A stretch of DNA of 64,000 nt from Paratinospora sagittata (taxonomy: Eukaryota; Streptophyta; Magnoliopsida; Ranunculales; Menispermaceae): the NCBI GenBank assembly GCA_035771175.1, contig CM069597.1, forward strand, positions 44,093,224 through 44,157,223. Direction: 5' to 3'. A program made the translations under genes and the position numbers. Below are positions 10,729 to 22,295 of the stretch, one piece after another; position 1 is the stretch's first letter, and the number at the start of each line of letters is the position of its first letter. A model generated the notes under the pieces. That model saw nothing but the letters and a program-made list of their open reading frames with translations. It was not told where the DNA came from and did not search any database.

Positions 10729-12766
10729 CTACCAATAATCTTTACAAGAACACTGTCCATCTCTGAAATGGTGAAATCTAATCCTGTCTCGAACAATTAT
10801 TTCTCGATCATAAACTCTGGAGATGTATTTTGTTACCTGGTGACAATCCCCACAAATCCGCAAATTCTTCATTATCCGGAAGGGCGTCCCAGGCGATGTG
10901 TTCATCAACCCAAACGCAATTGCTAGTTTCTCACTATGCCTTGATAAAGCTGTTTCCTTGTCTTCCTCATCATCAATGTCAAGTAATACTTCATCTCTTT
11001 CAGGTACATATCCAGCATTTTTCAACCGAATTGTCATCTCGTCCAAGAACATGTAAATATGCTTTGTTTGAGGATGCGATCGATCTCCCACAAGAAACTG
11101 ATGAACCATCCCATTTAATTCAATAGAGCTGCATCCTGGAGTCTTCTTAATCCCAATTATCTCAGCTTTTTCTCTTACAACCTTAGCTTCATTCCATCTC
11201 CTACTTGCAGAATACATGTTAGCTAGCAAAACATGACAACCAACATGATCAGGATCTAATTCTCTAATGATTTTGCCTGCTCTTTCTCCCCTTTCAGTGT
11301 CTCCATGAATCCGACAAGCTCCAAGTAATGCTCCCCAAATGACCGTGTCTGGAACCAATGGCATAGTTAAAATCATCTCTTCAGCCTCGTTTAATAGGCC
11401 AGCGCGGCCAAGAAGATCCACCATGCACCCGTAATGTTCTATCTCTGGCTCAACATTATACGAACTAGCCATTGATTTGAAAACCCGTTTTCCTTCATCG
11501 ACCAATTTTCCATAGCTAAATGCATTAAGTAGTGAAACAAAAGTGATACCATTTGGAACAATATTTGCCAAATTCATCAGTTCGAAAATATCAATTGCTT
11601 CCTTGGAACGCCCATGCATGGCAAAACCACTGATCATGGCATTCCAAGGCCAAATTTTCTGCTTAAGAGCAGTGTCTGCACCATAGAACACTTTAGCTGC
11701 AAATTCTATCTCTCCACATTTTGCATACATGTCGATTAAACTAGCAAGCAATCTCTCGTTCATTTTAATTCTTGTTCTCTCTATATACGCATGGATCCAT
11801 CTTCCTTGATCTAAAGCCAAGAGATTAGCACAAGCAGTAAGAGCACTCACCAAGGTGAACTCATTTGGGGAGGAACTGTTTTGCAGCATGCTGTGGAAGA
11901 GCTCAATAGCCTCCAGGAACCGACCTACCTAAAGATCACATTATTGGAGTTTTTGGCAAAGCTCAATCCCATCATTGAAGTAGTCACAAAAGCAACTCAA
12001 AACAAGTGAGAAAACCAATCTAAAACTATGAATATATGAAAATGTACACAAATCCTACCTGTACAAAACCTGCTATGACAATACTCCAAGAGACGACGTT
12101 CCGTTCGGGCATTTCATCAAACAACTTTAAAGCATGGTTTATATCACCAGACCCAACATACCCACTGATCATCGTATTCCAAGAGTACATATCCTGGGTA
12201 GGACATAGTTCAAACACCTTCCTTGCATCAACAAGCAACCCCCAATCGCCATACATCTTGATCAAAACATTGGTTACAAACACATTGGACTCCAACCCGA
12301 GTTTCACAGCGTGAACGCGGACTTGCTCACCAGCTGAAACTCCAAGCTCAACACAAGAAGAACACGCTTTGAGAACAAAAACAAAGGTGTTTTGGTTGGG
12401 GAGAACATTCCGGTCTCCAAGCATTGATCGGAAAATGACAAGAGAATTGCAAGAGGAATGGGTGGTGGGTGCAATTGCTGATGTTTTGATCATGGTGTTG
12501 TAGATGAAGATATCAGGAGAAGGAATTTGATCAAACACATGGCGGGCATAATGAAGAGAAGCAAAATTTGAGGATGTCAGTAGCTTTAAGAGCTTAGTTG
12601 CAGGGATTGGGCGTAAGATGAGGCCTGTGGTGATTAGCTGGGCATGTGCTTGCTTGATTTGAGAGATTGAATTGCAAGAATCTAGTAGTGTGAGAAGTTG
12701 GGAATTTGAATTTAATGGTATTTTGGGTTTTGCAACTGTTAGAAGAGTAGAATAACAGTGCTTCAT
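10729..12766 (-). CDS. Pentatricopeptide repeat protein, PLS class with E/E+ and DYW domains
   Basis: Two exons, 12766-12059 and 11928-10729, join in phase 0 at GFVQ|VGRFLEAIELF to give 635 residues. The single intron of 130 bases interrupts a PPR motif; most of this family are intronless. Motifs include DIFIYNTMIK, NVFVTNVLIKMYGDWG, MYSWNTMISGYVGSGD, NVVSWSIVIAGFVQ, WPWNAMISGFAMHG, YGCMVDLLGRAGLLNEAEEM and VIWGALLGACRIHGD, followed by the E/E+ region. The C-terminal DYW deaminase has HSEKLAIAF (HxE), CGDCH (CxxCH) and the terminal CSCKDYW, so the cytidine-deaminase zinc signature is complete. Such proteins bind organelle transcripts and direct C-to-U editing. The target organelle and site cannot be told here. 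The N-terminus (MKHCYSTLLTVAKPKIP) could be a transit peptide. Confidence 0.93.
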
Positions 12767-13291
12767 TTTGTAGAACTTAAGGTACCCAGAAACTCTTACA
12801 GAATGAAAAAAGTGAATGCGAATTTACTTGAAGGAACGAGATTTGCTTACATAAAATACTTTTCTTTTGTTATATAATCCAATAACAATAAAAAAAAAGC
12901 AGAGACCAAGCTCAACTATAAAATCGCCATGAACACAGCAGCTTTTTATGGCTTTTCCTTACAACCAAAACAAACATTAATGAAAAGTGGGAAATGCTGA
13001 TAACATTTAGATGAAATTACCCAGAAAGCAGTAAGAAAAAAAAAACTCAAACAGTTTACAACAATGTAGTATTACCTACAGAATGTCAACAAAATGCAAA
13101 ATCAGTTCTTTTTTATTGAAGCTTGCCTTCAGGCAAATAAAACAGGGAAGACCAAAAAAAAAAAAAAAAACACTGAAATCAAGTACAGAACCACCACTTC
13201 CTCTTCATTATAACAATGAGAGAGTCTGTTCATATAACCCTGCTCTACCCTTCCATTCCTCTCTTCAAACTCGAATCTTTTAGAGGCATTT
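12767..13291. other. Intergenic region
   Basis: Upstream region of the PPR gene and 3' flank of the OEP16-like gene. No further gene or mobile element is recognised. Overlapping short frames on both strands around 13083-13283 lie over the 3' UTR of the OEP16-like gene and are not supported. Confidence 0.5.
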
Positions 13292-16200
13292 TTATTGATT
13301 AGCAGAGGAGGGCCTTTTCTCAGTATTGTAAGGATAGTACTCCTTGCCAGTGTCAATTCTTGTTGTTTGACCACCAATATCCAAAACTGCTGAGGTGAAG
13401 GCCAACGCGGCTCCTGCAGACAATGCTGTTGGAATGCTCCTCCCTGTAGAGAATTCGACATCAGCACCTTAACATTGTTAATACTTGATCATGGAAGCTC
13501 GTTTTTTATTTGATTGTTCGCATTTTCGAATCATATAAATAGGACATTATCGACATGATAATTAAAGCTGATAAATACCATGATAGTAGAAACAATTTCA
13601 ATTATAATCATTATACTAAAAACTCATAGGTATCAAGTTGAACATTGTAATACTAATAATTTATTTTGCTCAATGAGAGGATGAATGTCATCTAAAGCTA
13701 TGATCATAGTGGTTTCGTTATACATAGTGCACAAGACTACCGCTGTTTCAAGATCTGAGAAAAAGGTTGACTTATTCAGCCTTATCCAATATCAATCCAA
13801 ACATGTGGATTCGTATTTATGTTTCATTGCTAATTTGCTATCAAATATTTTTGGCCCTATGGCAGAAATTCTTAAATCACCAAATATTTCTATTCTCTAC
13901 AATTCCAATCAAATCCATTCAAACACAAAGAACACATCAAAAGAGAAATAAGAAGACCTAAAATGATTATAGCAGTTGTTATCTGATAGAAATGAAATTG
14001 TAGCCGCACAAACTCTTTCCAATAAAAAAAAAAAAAAAAATCTCTCTAGTTCATCTCCTTCGGTTTTGCAAGAATTTTTCAATAAACCAAAAAATCTCCT
14101 TGTTCTTGGATTAGATGCTCAATATGAAAAACTCCATCCAAAACATTTTTCTAACATATTTAGCATAGAAGTTGAGTAAATTTTGAAATCTACAACTTGA
14201 GCATTCCCAAATGAATAAAATGGCTATGGTGCTCTTTGATAGATAAATTTAAGATGATACAAAGACAGGTCTTCTCTAGAGTGACACCCTCATCTCCTCT
14301 GAAATTTGTTCTCACATTTATATTACTTATTTATGTTTAAAAGAATGGTATAGATTAGTTCTGGTTATTTACAGCAGATTAGCAGGCCCAAAGCTGTCTA
14401 TATCTTCCCCACTTCAATCACTTTCCATGGAAAGAGCTTCACCCAATAAATTACCGCAAGCATGTCCACCCTTCCAACTTAATAATTTTTTTTCATTTTT
14501 TTACTATTATTTTATTTATTCTGACTGTAACTGTACATGAACCTAGAGAAATGGCTAAATAGTTATCTATACCCCATGTTAGTTCAAGAACAACCTAAGC
14601 AATCCAAATAATCAATCCACCGCGGGTTTAGTTGCAAGTTGATTTGTCAATGTCAATGTTACAAGGCATTTTTTTTTTTTCCGAGAAGATACAATGTTAG
14701 TAGTTAGTTGTATAATCAGCTCCATCATCAAACCGCACTTATGAGGAGGTATCAGTAGGGGTGTAAGTGACCCGACCAAATTGGGTTGGGGTTATGGTTT
14801 AATGCGGGTTGGTTGGGTCATTTGAAAGGAGACCCGACCACATCGGGTCGGGCCTCGGGTTTGGCGGAAACGTTTGATTTGGTGTTCAAGAAAGATTCAA
14901 GGTGAATTTTATTTTTTAATTAGTTTAATTTTATTTCTTTGATTGCTATTTGGAATATTTCAAGCGCTGAAATTGTTAAAAGTTTTAATTGGTAATTTAA
15001 TTGGTTATTTGCTTGTTTGATAGTTTATTTTCTAATTTTAATTGTTTATTTGCTTGTTTATTTATTATTTAATATTTATTTAGTTGTTTCATGTTGTTTC
15101 ATGTTTTTTTAAATTGATAGATTATTTTTAGTTGTTTCGTTGTTTATGTTAATCATTTTTTTGTTTTTATAATTTCTTAATTGTTTACATTTTGATTGAG
15201 TGGATTTCCTTTAAATATTTATTCTTCTATCTTTTAAAATTTTTATCTTTTTAATCTTCTAATTACTTGATTGTGTGTTTTGAAGAGTTTATTTCTAACT
15301 TAAATCGCGTATTTCCTTGTTTATTTATAATTTAATATTTACTTGGTTGTTTCATGTTGTTTAATATTTTATTAATTGATACATTATTTTTAGTTGCTTA
15401 GTTGTTTATTTTAATCATTTGTTTGTTTTTATAATTTCTTAATTGTTTACTTTTTTATTTAGTGGATTTCATTTAAAAATTTATTCTTCTATCTTTTCAA
15501 ATTTTTATCTTTTTAATCTTCTAATTACTTGATGAGTTAATTGTGTGTTTTTAATAGTTTGTTTCTAACTTTAATTGTTTATTTATAATTTAATATTTAC
15601 TTGGTTGTTTTATGTTGTTTAATATTTTTTTTAAATGATACATTATTTTTAGTTATTTAGTTGTTTATTTTAATCATTTGTTTGTTTTTATAATTACTTG
15701 ATTGTTTATTTAATTTGATTGTGCCAACATAGAATTGGTGCAGTTGTTAAAGAGGTGGCGGCTTTGGAACCCAAAGGTTCCAGGTTCAACTCTTGCCACT
15801 ACCTCACCCTAGAGGGTGAGGGGGGATTAATGGGTTAGGAATGAGCCTAATACCTCCCCGAGAATGTTGTATGGTGATGGAGCTTGTTATTTTCTTCTCA
15901 AAAAAAAAAACGTAATTGCTTGATTGTTTATTTAAGTTATTTATTTTTTATTCAATGTTTTATATTTGTTTATATGCCATTTATATCATGGTTGTAATTT
16001 TTTTTTTCTTTTGCAACTTTCACTTAGAGGAGAGGGGGTTATTTTCATGAAACATGTAGTTTTAAATACTATTAATTATGAAGAATTGGAAAAATATTTT
16101 ATTTGTGAGAAGTATCAACTATTAACTTTCAATTTTATATTTGTATTATCAGTAATTTTGTTTGTTTGTTGTTTTGATTAAAGATTATATGATTCTTATT

Positions 16201-18200
16201 GTAGGTTTTTTTTCATTATTATCATAGGGTTCTATATAGGAATCCATTAAATTTTATATGATTGTGATTACAATTGATTATTTGATTAAGAAGAGTCAAT
16301 AGGATTTTTATGACATATGTTCATAATCCTGATTTTGCAACAGGTTGGGTAAAATGTAATACTCAAAACTTTAAAGAATTATTTTATTTGTTGATTTATA
16401 TGATTTTGTAGTAGGTTGAGTGAATGTGAATCAACTGATTTTTTGATTAAAAAGGGTCATTTTGTATAGTTCTTATGTTATACATTCATATTTATGATGA
16501 TTTTGCAGCAGATTGGGTAAAATGTAATACCCAAAACTCCAAAAAATTAGTTTATTTGTTGATTTATATTATTTTGAAGCAGGTTGAGTGAATCAAGAGA
16601 GTTCTTGATTAAAAAGGGTTGATTTATATGAATCTTATGTTATATATTCATATTTATGAACATTTTGCAGCAAGTTAGGTAAAATGTATTAAGGCTTGAA
16701 ATTAAATTTTTCAATGGATTGTGATTATTTTTTGTTGTAATATATTGTGATATTGTGCCAATTTTAATGTTTGGAATTTAAATTTTTAATGTTGCAAAAT
16801 GCAAATATTTTATAAAAGGTTGTATTTTTAATACAAACTAAATATTTTGTTCTATACAAGAATAATGTGAAAGTTCTTAAAAAAAAAAGTAATGTCAAAG
16901 TTGGCTAATCTAAGGCCCAAATATATATTTTTTTAATGTGAATGGGTTTTTTTAATAAAAATGCGTTTTTTTAATGTTAACAGACTTTAACAGAAAAAAA
17001 GGGCTATTTAATGGGGGACCAACCCGACCCGATTTCACCCCTACGTATCAGGCCCTATTCCTAACCCATTAATCCCCTCACTCCCTACGATGAGGCAATG
17101 GCAAGAGTTGAACCTAGAGCCTTTGGGTTCTATAGCCACCTCTTTACCGGCTGCACCAACTCCATGTTGGCAAGGTGCATTCAATCGACATGATTGAGTC
17201 AAATGAGCTTTTTGTTCAAATACGATTTAACCCGACCTGCACACCCCTTCTTTAGCAACCTATTAATCATTTTAGACTTTGATATTATAATACACAAGAA
17301 AGGCTTGAGAGGTTGTTTGTTACATGAGTAATTCACTTATCACACATGGTAGACTAGAATTGTTCAATTTCCCGTGAAAATGACTAATTTAACATGAAGG
17401 AATTTTGCTTAATTTATCAAGGGCAGCAATCCAAAAATTAGATAAATCAATGCCCTAATGTGTACCAAAGCAACTATAAGTAAAGGACGTCCTCAAATGA
17501 AGAGCTATCATTTTTCTATCTTAATCGGTAGGTAAAAGCTTAGGTTGTGTTTGGTTGGGTACCCTAAAACAGTTTATATATTTTCAGGGTACCCAAAAAG
17601 TACAAGTAGAAAACTTGGGAAATGACATATTTTGTCATTTCCCAAGTTTTCATTTTTTTTTTTTTGTGAGGGAAGATTAGAAAAGCATTTTTCAAAAACT
17701 ACTCTACCCAACATGTTTTCTACTGTTTTCTTTCTTCTTCTTTTTCTACTATTTGAAAACTGAAAATAATTTTTGGTTTGAAAACCAAACACAGCCTTAA
17801 TATTCACCATGTCAATCTGAAACATCACAATAACTTGAGACAAAAAAAAAAAAGAACAGAAATTCTTACCTTTGAAACCCAAAACAGAAGCCCCGGCAGC
17901 AAACCCACCAACTGCACCATTGATAAAGTCTCTCTTCATCCTGTAATTCTGCACCAACTGTTCCACCCCAATATATACTCCTCCAATTGCAGCAAAGGTC
18001 AAACCATAATTACCCATAAGCCTCAAGGTCCTCAGAAGACCAGGTAAAGCAACGCTTCTCTCGACCCGAGGCACATCATACCAAGTAGCCACAACTGTAC
18101 CAAAAATAGTCCCTGCAACTAAACCTGAAGTAGCACCCTTGATTGTTTTCATTGTTGGTGTATCATCATCCTCCAAATACCTTTTCTCGGCAGGATCCAT
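13292..18200 (-). CDS. OEP163: Outer envelope pore protein 16-3-like (PRAT family)
   Basis: Two exons, 18200-17870 (110 codons plus one base) and 13443-13292, give 160 residues, very close to the family's usual length. The start MDPAEKRYLEDDDTPTMKTI, the conserved DVPRVERSVALPGLLRTLR and GLTFAAIGGVYIGVEQLVQN, and the C-terminal GGQTTRIDTGKEYYPYNTEK are characteristic. The protein belongs to the PRAT/Tim17-Tim22-Tim23 superfamily, with about four short membrane helices rich in Gly and Ala. Arabidopsis OEP16-3 has been reported with mitochondrial complex I and also as an outer-envelope protein, so location is uncertain. A non-coding first exon near 18870-18990 is possible: minus-strand donor cacag|gtcagg, acceptor near 18218. 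The 4,426-base intron is swollen by transposons. Confidence 0.94.
14680..14755 (-). mobile_element. SINE family 1, 3' half, interrupted by hAT element
   Basis: This segment (…agttagttgtataatcagc…) matches the start of the minus-strand SINE at 26069-26268 and stops exactly at the hAT terminus at 14756. The rest of the same SINE resumes after the hAT copy at 17052. Upstream lies the T run at 14670-14680, the complement of the SINE poly(A). Confidence 0.78.
15121..15720. repeat. ~260-bp tandem repeats inside the hAT element
   Basis: Units beginning attatttttagttg recur at 15121, 15383 and 15642 (spacings 262 and 259; the third unit is cut by the SINE). Each carries tgtttttataattt and cttctatctttt blocks. 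A partial earlier unit may start near 14930. Subterminal tandem repeats are common in non-autonomous hAT elements. Confidence 0.75.
15722..15910 (+). mobile_element. SINE family 1 nested in the hAT element
   Basis: This is a full-length-looking copy with an A-box (aattggtgcagttgttaaag), a B-box (ggttcaactc near 15781) and a terminal A run at 15901-15910. Near-identical 23-base stretches flank it (15691-15713 and 15913-15935, starting taatt and ending tatttaa). The host's own tandem repeats contain related sequence, so calling these target-site duplications is plausible but not certain. Confidence 0.8.
17052..17166 (-). mobile_element. SINE family 1, 5' half, interrupted by hAT element
   Basis: This is the continuation of the copy that breaks off at 14755. 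On the minus strand it begins ccaacatggagttggtgcag (A-box), has the B-box ggttcaactc, and joins cleanly to the other half if the hAT element and one copy of its target-site duplication are taken out. Confidence 0.78.
17543..17796. mobile_element. PIF/Harbinger-type (Tourist-like) MITE
   Basis: The 254-bp element has terminal inverted repeats ggttgtgtttggtt and, reading inward on the other strand, ggctgtgtttggtt. It is flanked by the 3-bp target TTA at 17540-17542 and 17797-17799. It contains a long internal stem (aaacttgggaaatgaca against tgtcatttcccaagttt, about 17610-17650). It sits in the OEP16-3 intron 73 bases from exon 1. Confidence 0.85.
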
Positions 18201-19502
18201 GGTTCCTTTATCTCAGAACTACAAAAATTATAACAATGTCACAGCTCTGGAGCAAAACCAAAATGACATCTCACCCACCTAGCTCAGTAAACAGCATAAA
18301 ATCGATTTACATAAAAAAGATAATGTAACAAAAAAAAAAAGATAAGAAATTGTCATGAATATGGAGAAAATACTATCAAAAAACCCGAATTACAGAATTA
18401 TTAACAGACATTCTGAATCATATGACCTAAAACTCCCAATCATACCCCCACTGTGTTCTCGCGGTTCGTAGAATTATTGCCTAAAAGACAACATTTTTTC
18501 AAAGGATCAACGTTCCTTCCATTCTCTCTATAGAAATACAAATTTGTCCCAACAACAACATTAAGGTTTCAACAACAATGCAAGCAAAATAGTAGATCAC
18601 GCAGCATCCAATTAACAAGAAAGATCAAAACCCCAGCGGTTAATTAAAAAATAAACCTTACATTCATCGAAAAACCAGCTCAATCATGGAAGTGAAGAAT
18701 GGAACTAAGATTTAATCAAAACCCTAGAATTATAATGAGATACTCAAAGAACAAAAAATTTAAAGGAAAAAAATAAAAAGGATTAGTCGATCTACCGATT
18801 CAGGAAAGTGGGATTTCAGATGAGATTTTTTACAGAACAAAAAGAGAAAAAATCGAAACCCTGACCTGTGCAATTCAGCCCCTGAAAACCCCAAAGCGCT
18901 ATGAATAACTTGAGCTCTCTCCAAGGCCAGGGCTGAGTTTCGATGCTTCGTTCGGCTTTGCACAGCAAATGAGCGTAAACGTACGGAAATACCCACGTTT
19001 GAGCATTATAATTACTAAACAGGCCTTGGGCCAAACATGGGTCGGACCATAATAATGTTGAGCAGGCCCAAAACCACCTTGGTGGGCTAGGCTTCATTAT
19101 TTAAGTAGGGTTCGAGCGGCCCACATGATCCAGTGACCATAGTAGAGTATTTTTTAATTTCTTTTTCTTTTCTTTGAATTTTGGTGTTTAAAAAAGCTAT
19201 TCCGGCCAAAGAGTTTTACTTAAACAAAGACAACAGCGACGTATCACTTTGATTGTAATTTCTCGATCTTGTTCATCAAAAGATTAAAGAAAACTTGTTT
19301 GGGTAATATCACAACTAAAGTTAAATGATGATAGTGAGAAACAGTCCATTTTGTATTAAATGCTAGGCTGATAGGATAAGCCAAAATTAGTAGCTTGGCA
19401 AACAAATCAATAATAATTAATTATATATTTTTTTCAGTAAATACAATAATACATAATTCTATTTTTTTTAAGTAATTAAAATAAAAGCCAATGCATTTCA
19501 CT

Positions 19503-19612
19503 TAAGGTTGTAAGCTACCCGACCCGATTCCTCCTGATCAAATCCGACCCGAGTTGATATATTAGATTGGTCATGTTAATTTTTTAGTAACTCAATAACC
19601 CGACCTCTTAAC

Positions 19613-19660
<48 letters not shown>

Positions 19661-20101
19661 AAAATATTTAAAAATTATTACATACAAGTCTCTAATTTAA
19701 AAAGTCCATAACTCTTAACTATTTTTATTAAATTATTAGGTTAAATGAGAAAAATAGGATAAAATAGATATTTGAGACTAAATGAAAAAAATTCTTATTT
19801 TAATCTCACATTGCTTTTTGAAAAGAATGAGAGATTCTCATTCTTTATAAAAACTTATCAACTCCCTATTTATATTTATTCTCATAAGTCAAGTTTAAAA
19901 ATAGTTTGACTTGTACATATAATAATTTAATAAGTTGAATACATAATAATTTAATATATTTTATTATTAATATAAACTTAAATAAGAATTATTAAGCTTT
20001 AAAAAAAGTAAACTACTTAATAAGGGCTAACCCTATCAACCCCACCCGACCACATTGAATTAGGTGGGTTACGAAGTAAAAACCGACCCGATTTTACCAT
20101 T
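19503..20101. mobile_element. Degraded hAT-like element, relative of 14756-17043
   Basis: The left end taaggttgtaagctacccga resembles the hAT end taggggtgtaagtgacccga. The right end region accgacccgattttaccat parallels acccgacccgatttcaccc. No target-site duplication is visible and the ends are mutated, so this is an old copy. It contains the (AT)n tract. Confidence 0.5.
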
Positions 20102-20131
20102 AAATTGTCACGATTATTCAAAACTCGTCGC

Positions 20132-20138
20132 TATAAAT
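20132..20138 (+). promoter_or_regulatory. Candidate TATA box of the UGT gene
   Basis: The motif tataaat lies 134 bases before the UGT start codon, in a suitable position if the leader is about 100 bases. A TA-rich alternative lies at about 20179-20192. No transcript start is known. Confidence 0.45.
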
Positions 20139-20271
20139 ATTATTATAATGTCATAAAATAAAAAGGAATTCGTTATTTTAATATATATTATACACATTCT
20201 CTTCTCCAAAAGAAGCCCAGAACTGCACCTAAGCCCACACATCACCCAGTGCGCACGATAGCCATAACCCA

Positions 20272-22295
20272 ATGGCGCACGCTAGCAGCGGTGGCGATGG
20301 TGGCTCCGGCGCGTGCAGCAACAAGGTCGTACTCTTCCCATTCATGGCTCAGGGCCACCTGAACCCATTTCTCGACCTGGCTCGCCTCTTAGCCACGCGC
20401 GCACCATCCCTGCTCATCACTATCGTGAGCACCCCTGCCAACGTCCTTAACCTATGCCCACTCTTCTCTTCATTTCCCACCGTCAACTTTGCCGAGCTCC
20501 GGTTCCAAATCCACGGCTCCGATCTACCAGAAAACGCTGAGAACACAGACATCTTAAGCACCCCCGGCGCCATCTCCAGATTCTACCGCGAGGCAGAGTC
20601 ACTTCTCCAAGCCCCTTTCCACCGTCTGATCTCCCAGATCACCAAACCCGACGGCGGGCGTCCTCCTATCTGCATCATCTCCGACATGTTCCTCGGGTTC
20701 ACCGTCGACGTTGCCCACGCCTTCGGGTCCCGCCACGTGGCCCTCTACACCTCTGGCCCTTACGCCATGTCCATTTACAACTCCATCTGGACCCACTTCC
20801 CCCACAAACGAAACGTCAATAACGATGATGATCACGGTGTTATCAAGCTCCCGGGACTACCGGAACACGTGACGATCGAACGGTCGCAGCTGTCGGGGAA
20901 CATGGTACGCGCGGATCCGGAGGATCCGTCGAATATGTTTGCGAAGAGACAAGCGGAGATGTGTGGGAGATCGGACGGTAGTGTGTGGAACACGGTGGAA
21001 GTGTTGGAGAAGTGGAGTTTGGAGGTGTGGGAGAGGAAGGTTGGGACGCCGGTGTGGGCTGTAGGGCCGTTGTTGCCAGCGGCGAGGGCTGGGGAGTATG
21101 AGAGGGCCGGAAAAGTGGCCGGAGTGTCTCCGGAGAAGTGTGTGGAGTGGCTGGAGGTTCAGGCGCCGAGATCGGTGGTTTACGTGTCGTTTGGGTCGCA
21201 GAATAGCGTGCCGGTGGGTCAGATGATGGAGCTAGCGAATGGGTTGGAGCAGTGCGGCCACCCGTTCATCTGGGTACTCAGGTGATGATATCCCGGAAAT
21301 TGATAATTACTATTATTAACAATAGTATAACAAAAATATGTAATTTTACATACAGGAACTATATTTGTGACTATATGACAAGAACATGTTACAATATCTT
21401 TAATGCAAACTCTGATATTAATTAACCTTGGTCAATTGCATCTGCCGAGGTACAATTTTTGAATTTTCAAACCATAATTTGAACTGAACTTGTAAAAAAT
21501 CGAACCGAATTTATCAACTTTGTGGTTTGAACCAAACTACGGATACCCAACGAAAAAAAACAGAGCAAGTAGTTATCAATTTAGAATTTACATTGTAATT
21601 AGAGAACAACGAGATTTATGAAGAAAATAGATAAAATGATATAAAAATTATATTAAAAAATCATACTCATACTCATGTCGTATTAGATGGTGAGTGGGTT
21701 TCTTTTTTTCTCTCTCGGTGGAGCTCACTTTATGCATCTTATAAGGACTAATTATCTTAGTCCATGTTGGATCATCAGGAACCCGACCGGAATCGCGATC
21801 GGAGAAGAGTTTCGGCCGGAATGGCTACCGGAAGGGTTCGAGGACCGAATCAAGGAGACCCAAAAAGGCTTGTTGGTGCGGAACTGGGCTCCACAAATGG
21901 AGATCTTGTCTCACCGGTCGACCGGTGCGTTCCTGAGCCATTGCGGCTGGAACTCAGTGTTGGAGAGCCTGAGCAGAGGTGTTCCGGTGATTGGATGGCC
22001 ACTTGGGTCGGAGCAGTTTTACAACGCCAAGCTCCTCGTAGAAGAGCTCGGTGTGTGTTTAGAAGTGGCGAGAGGGGTTGAGGAGAAGATCTACGGTGGA
22101 GATTTGGCGAGGAAGATAAAGATGGTTTTGGAAGGAGAGAGAGCTGAGGAGATGAGAAGGAGAGCTGAGAGCTTGAGAGAGGAGATGAGGAGAGCCGTGG
22201 AGGATGTAAATGGGTCTTCTGTGAGGGCCGTGGATGGGTTTGTTGACACGTTGATGACGTGGCTCAAGGAGATGAGGGCAAGTGGATTGTGTTAA
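20272..22295 (+). CDS. UDP-glycosyltransferase, UGT92A-like
   Basis: Two exons, 20272-21281 and 21779-22295, joined through a split Arg codon, give 508 residues. Family 1 UGTs transfer sugar, usually glucose, from a UDP-sugar to small molecules in the cytosol. The N-terminal domain has FPFMAQGHLNPF with the likely catalytic His29, and IISDMFLGF with the supporting Asp138. The C-terminal PSPG box spans residues 373-416, starting WAPQMEILSH, containing HCGWNS and ending with Gln, which favours UDP-glucose. YNSIWTHFPHKR and the overall layout point to the UGT92A group; the acceptor cannot be inferred. Exon 1 is strikingly GC-rich against its AT-rich surroundings. The gene lies 2 kb from the tail of a beta-glucosidase array. 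Confidence 0.93.

Larger units (their letters stand above)
14756..17043. mobile_element. Non-autonomous hAT-type DNA transposon
   Basis: The left end is taggggtgtaagtgacccga. The reverse complement of the right end starts taggggtgaaatcgggtcgg, so the terminal inverted repeats match for the first eight bases and again in the cggg-rich block. The flanks ggtatcag (14748-14755) and cgtatcag (17044-17051) make an 8-bp target-site duplication with one mismatch, as expected for hAT. No transposase reading frame is visible, so it depends on another element. The interior is very AT-rich with two sets of tandem repeats: about 260 bp from 15121, 15383 and 15642, and about 165 bp around 16336, 16506 and 16667. 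It carries a nested SINE. It lies within the OEP16-3 intron. Confidence 0.82.
18201..20271. other. Divergent upstream region of OEP16-3 and UGT genes
   Basis: Next to OEP16-3 lies its probable 5' UTR and leader intron (to about 18990). Beyond that is AT-rich DNA with an (AT)n microsatellite at about 19615-19656 and a degraded hAT-like element at 19503-20101. A TATA-box candidate for the UGT gene, tataaat, lies at 20132-20138. Confidence 0.55.

Noticed and set aside
10830..11126. 98-codon plus-strand frame within the PPR gene
   Set aside because: Antisense shadow of the DYW domain coding sequence; composition follows the opposite strand.
15966..16181. 71-codon frame inside the hAT element as a possible transposase piece
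   Set aside because: Low-complexity hydrophobic sequence from AT-rich DNA, no hAT dimerisation or DDE motif.
17574..17869. Extension of OEP16-3 exon 1 through the open frame past 17870
   Set aside because: The exon ends at a clear donor after GFKG, and the downstream exon restores the family C-terminus exactly; the extension runs through the MITE.
21764..22081. 105-codon frame overlapping UGT exon 2
   Set aside because: Alternative-frame shadow of the PSPG-box exon.
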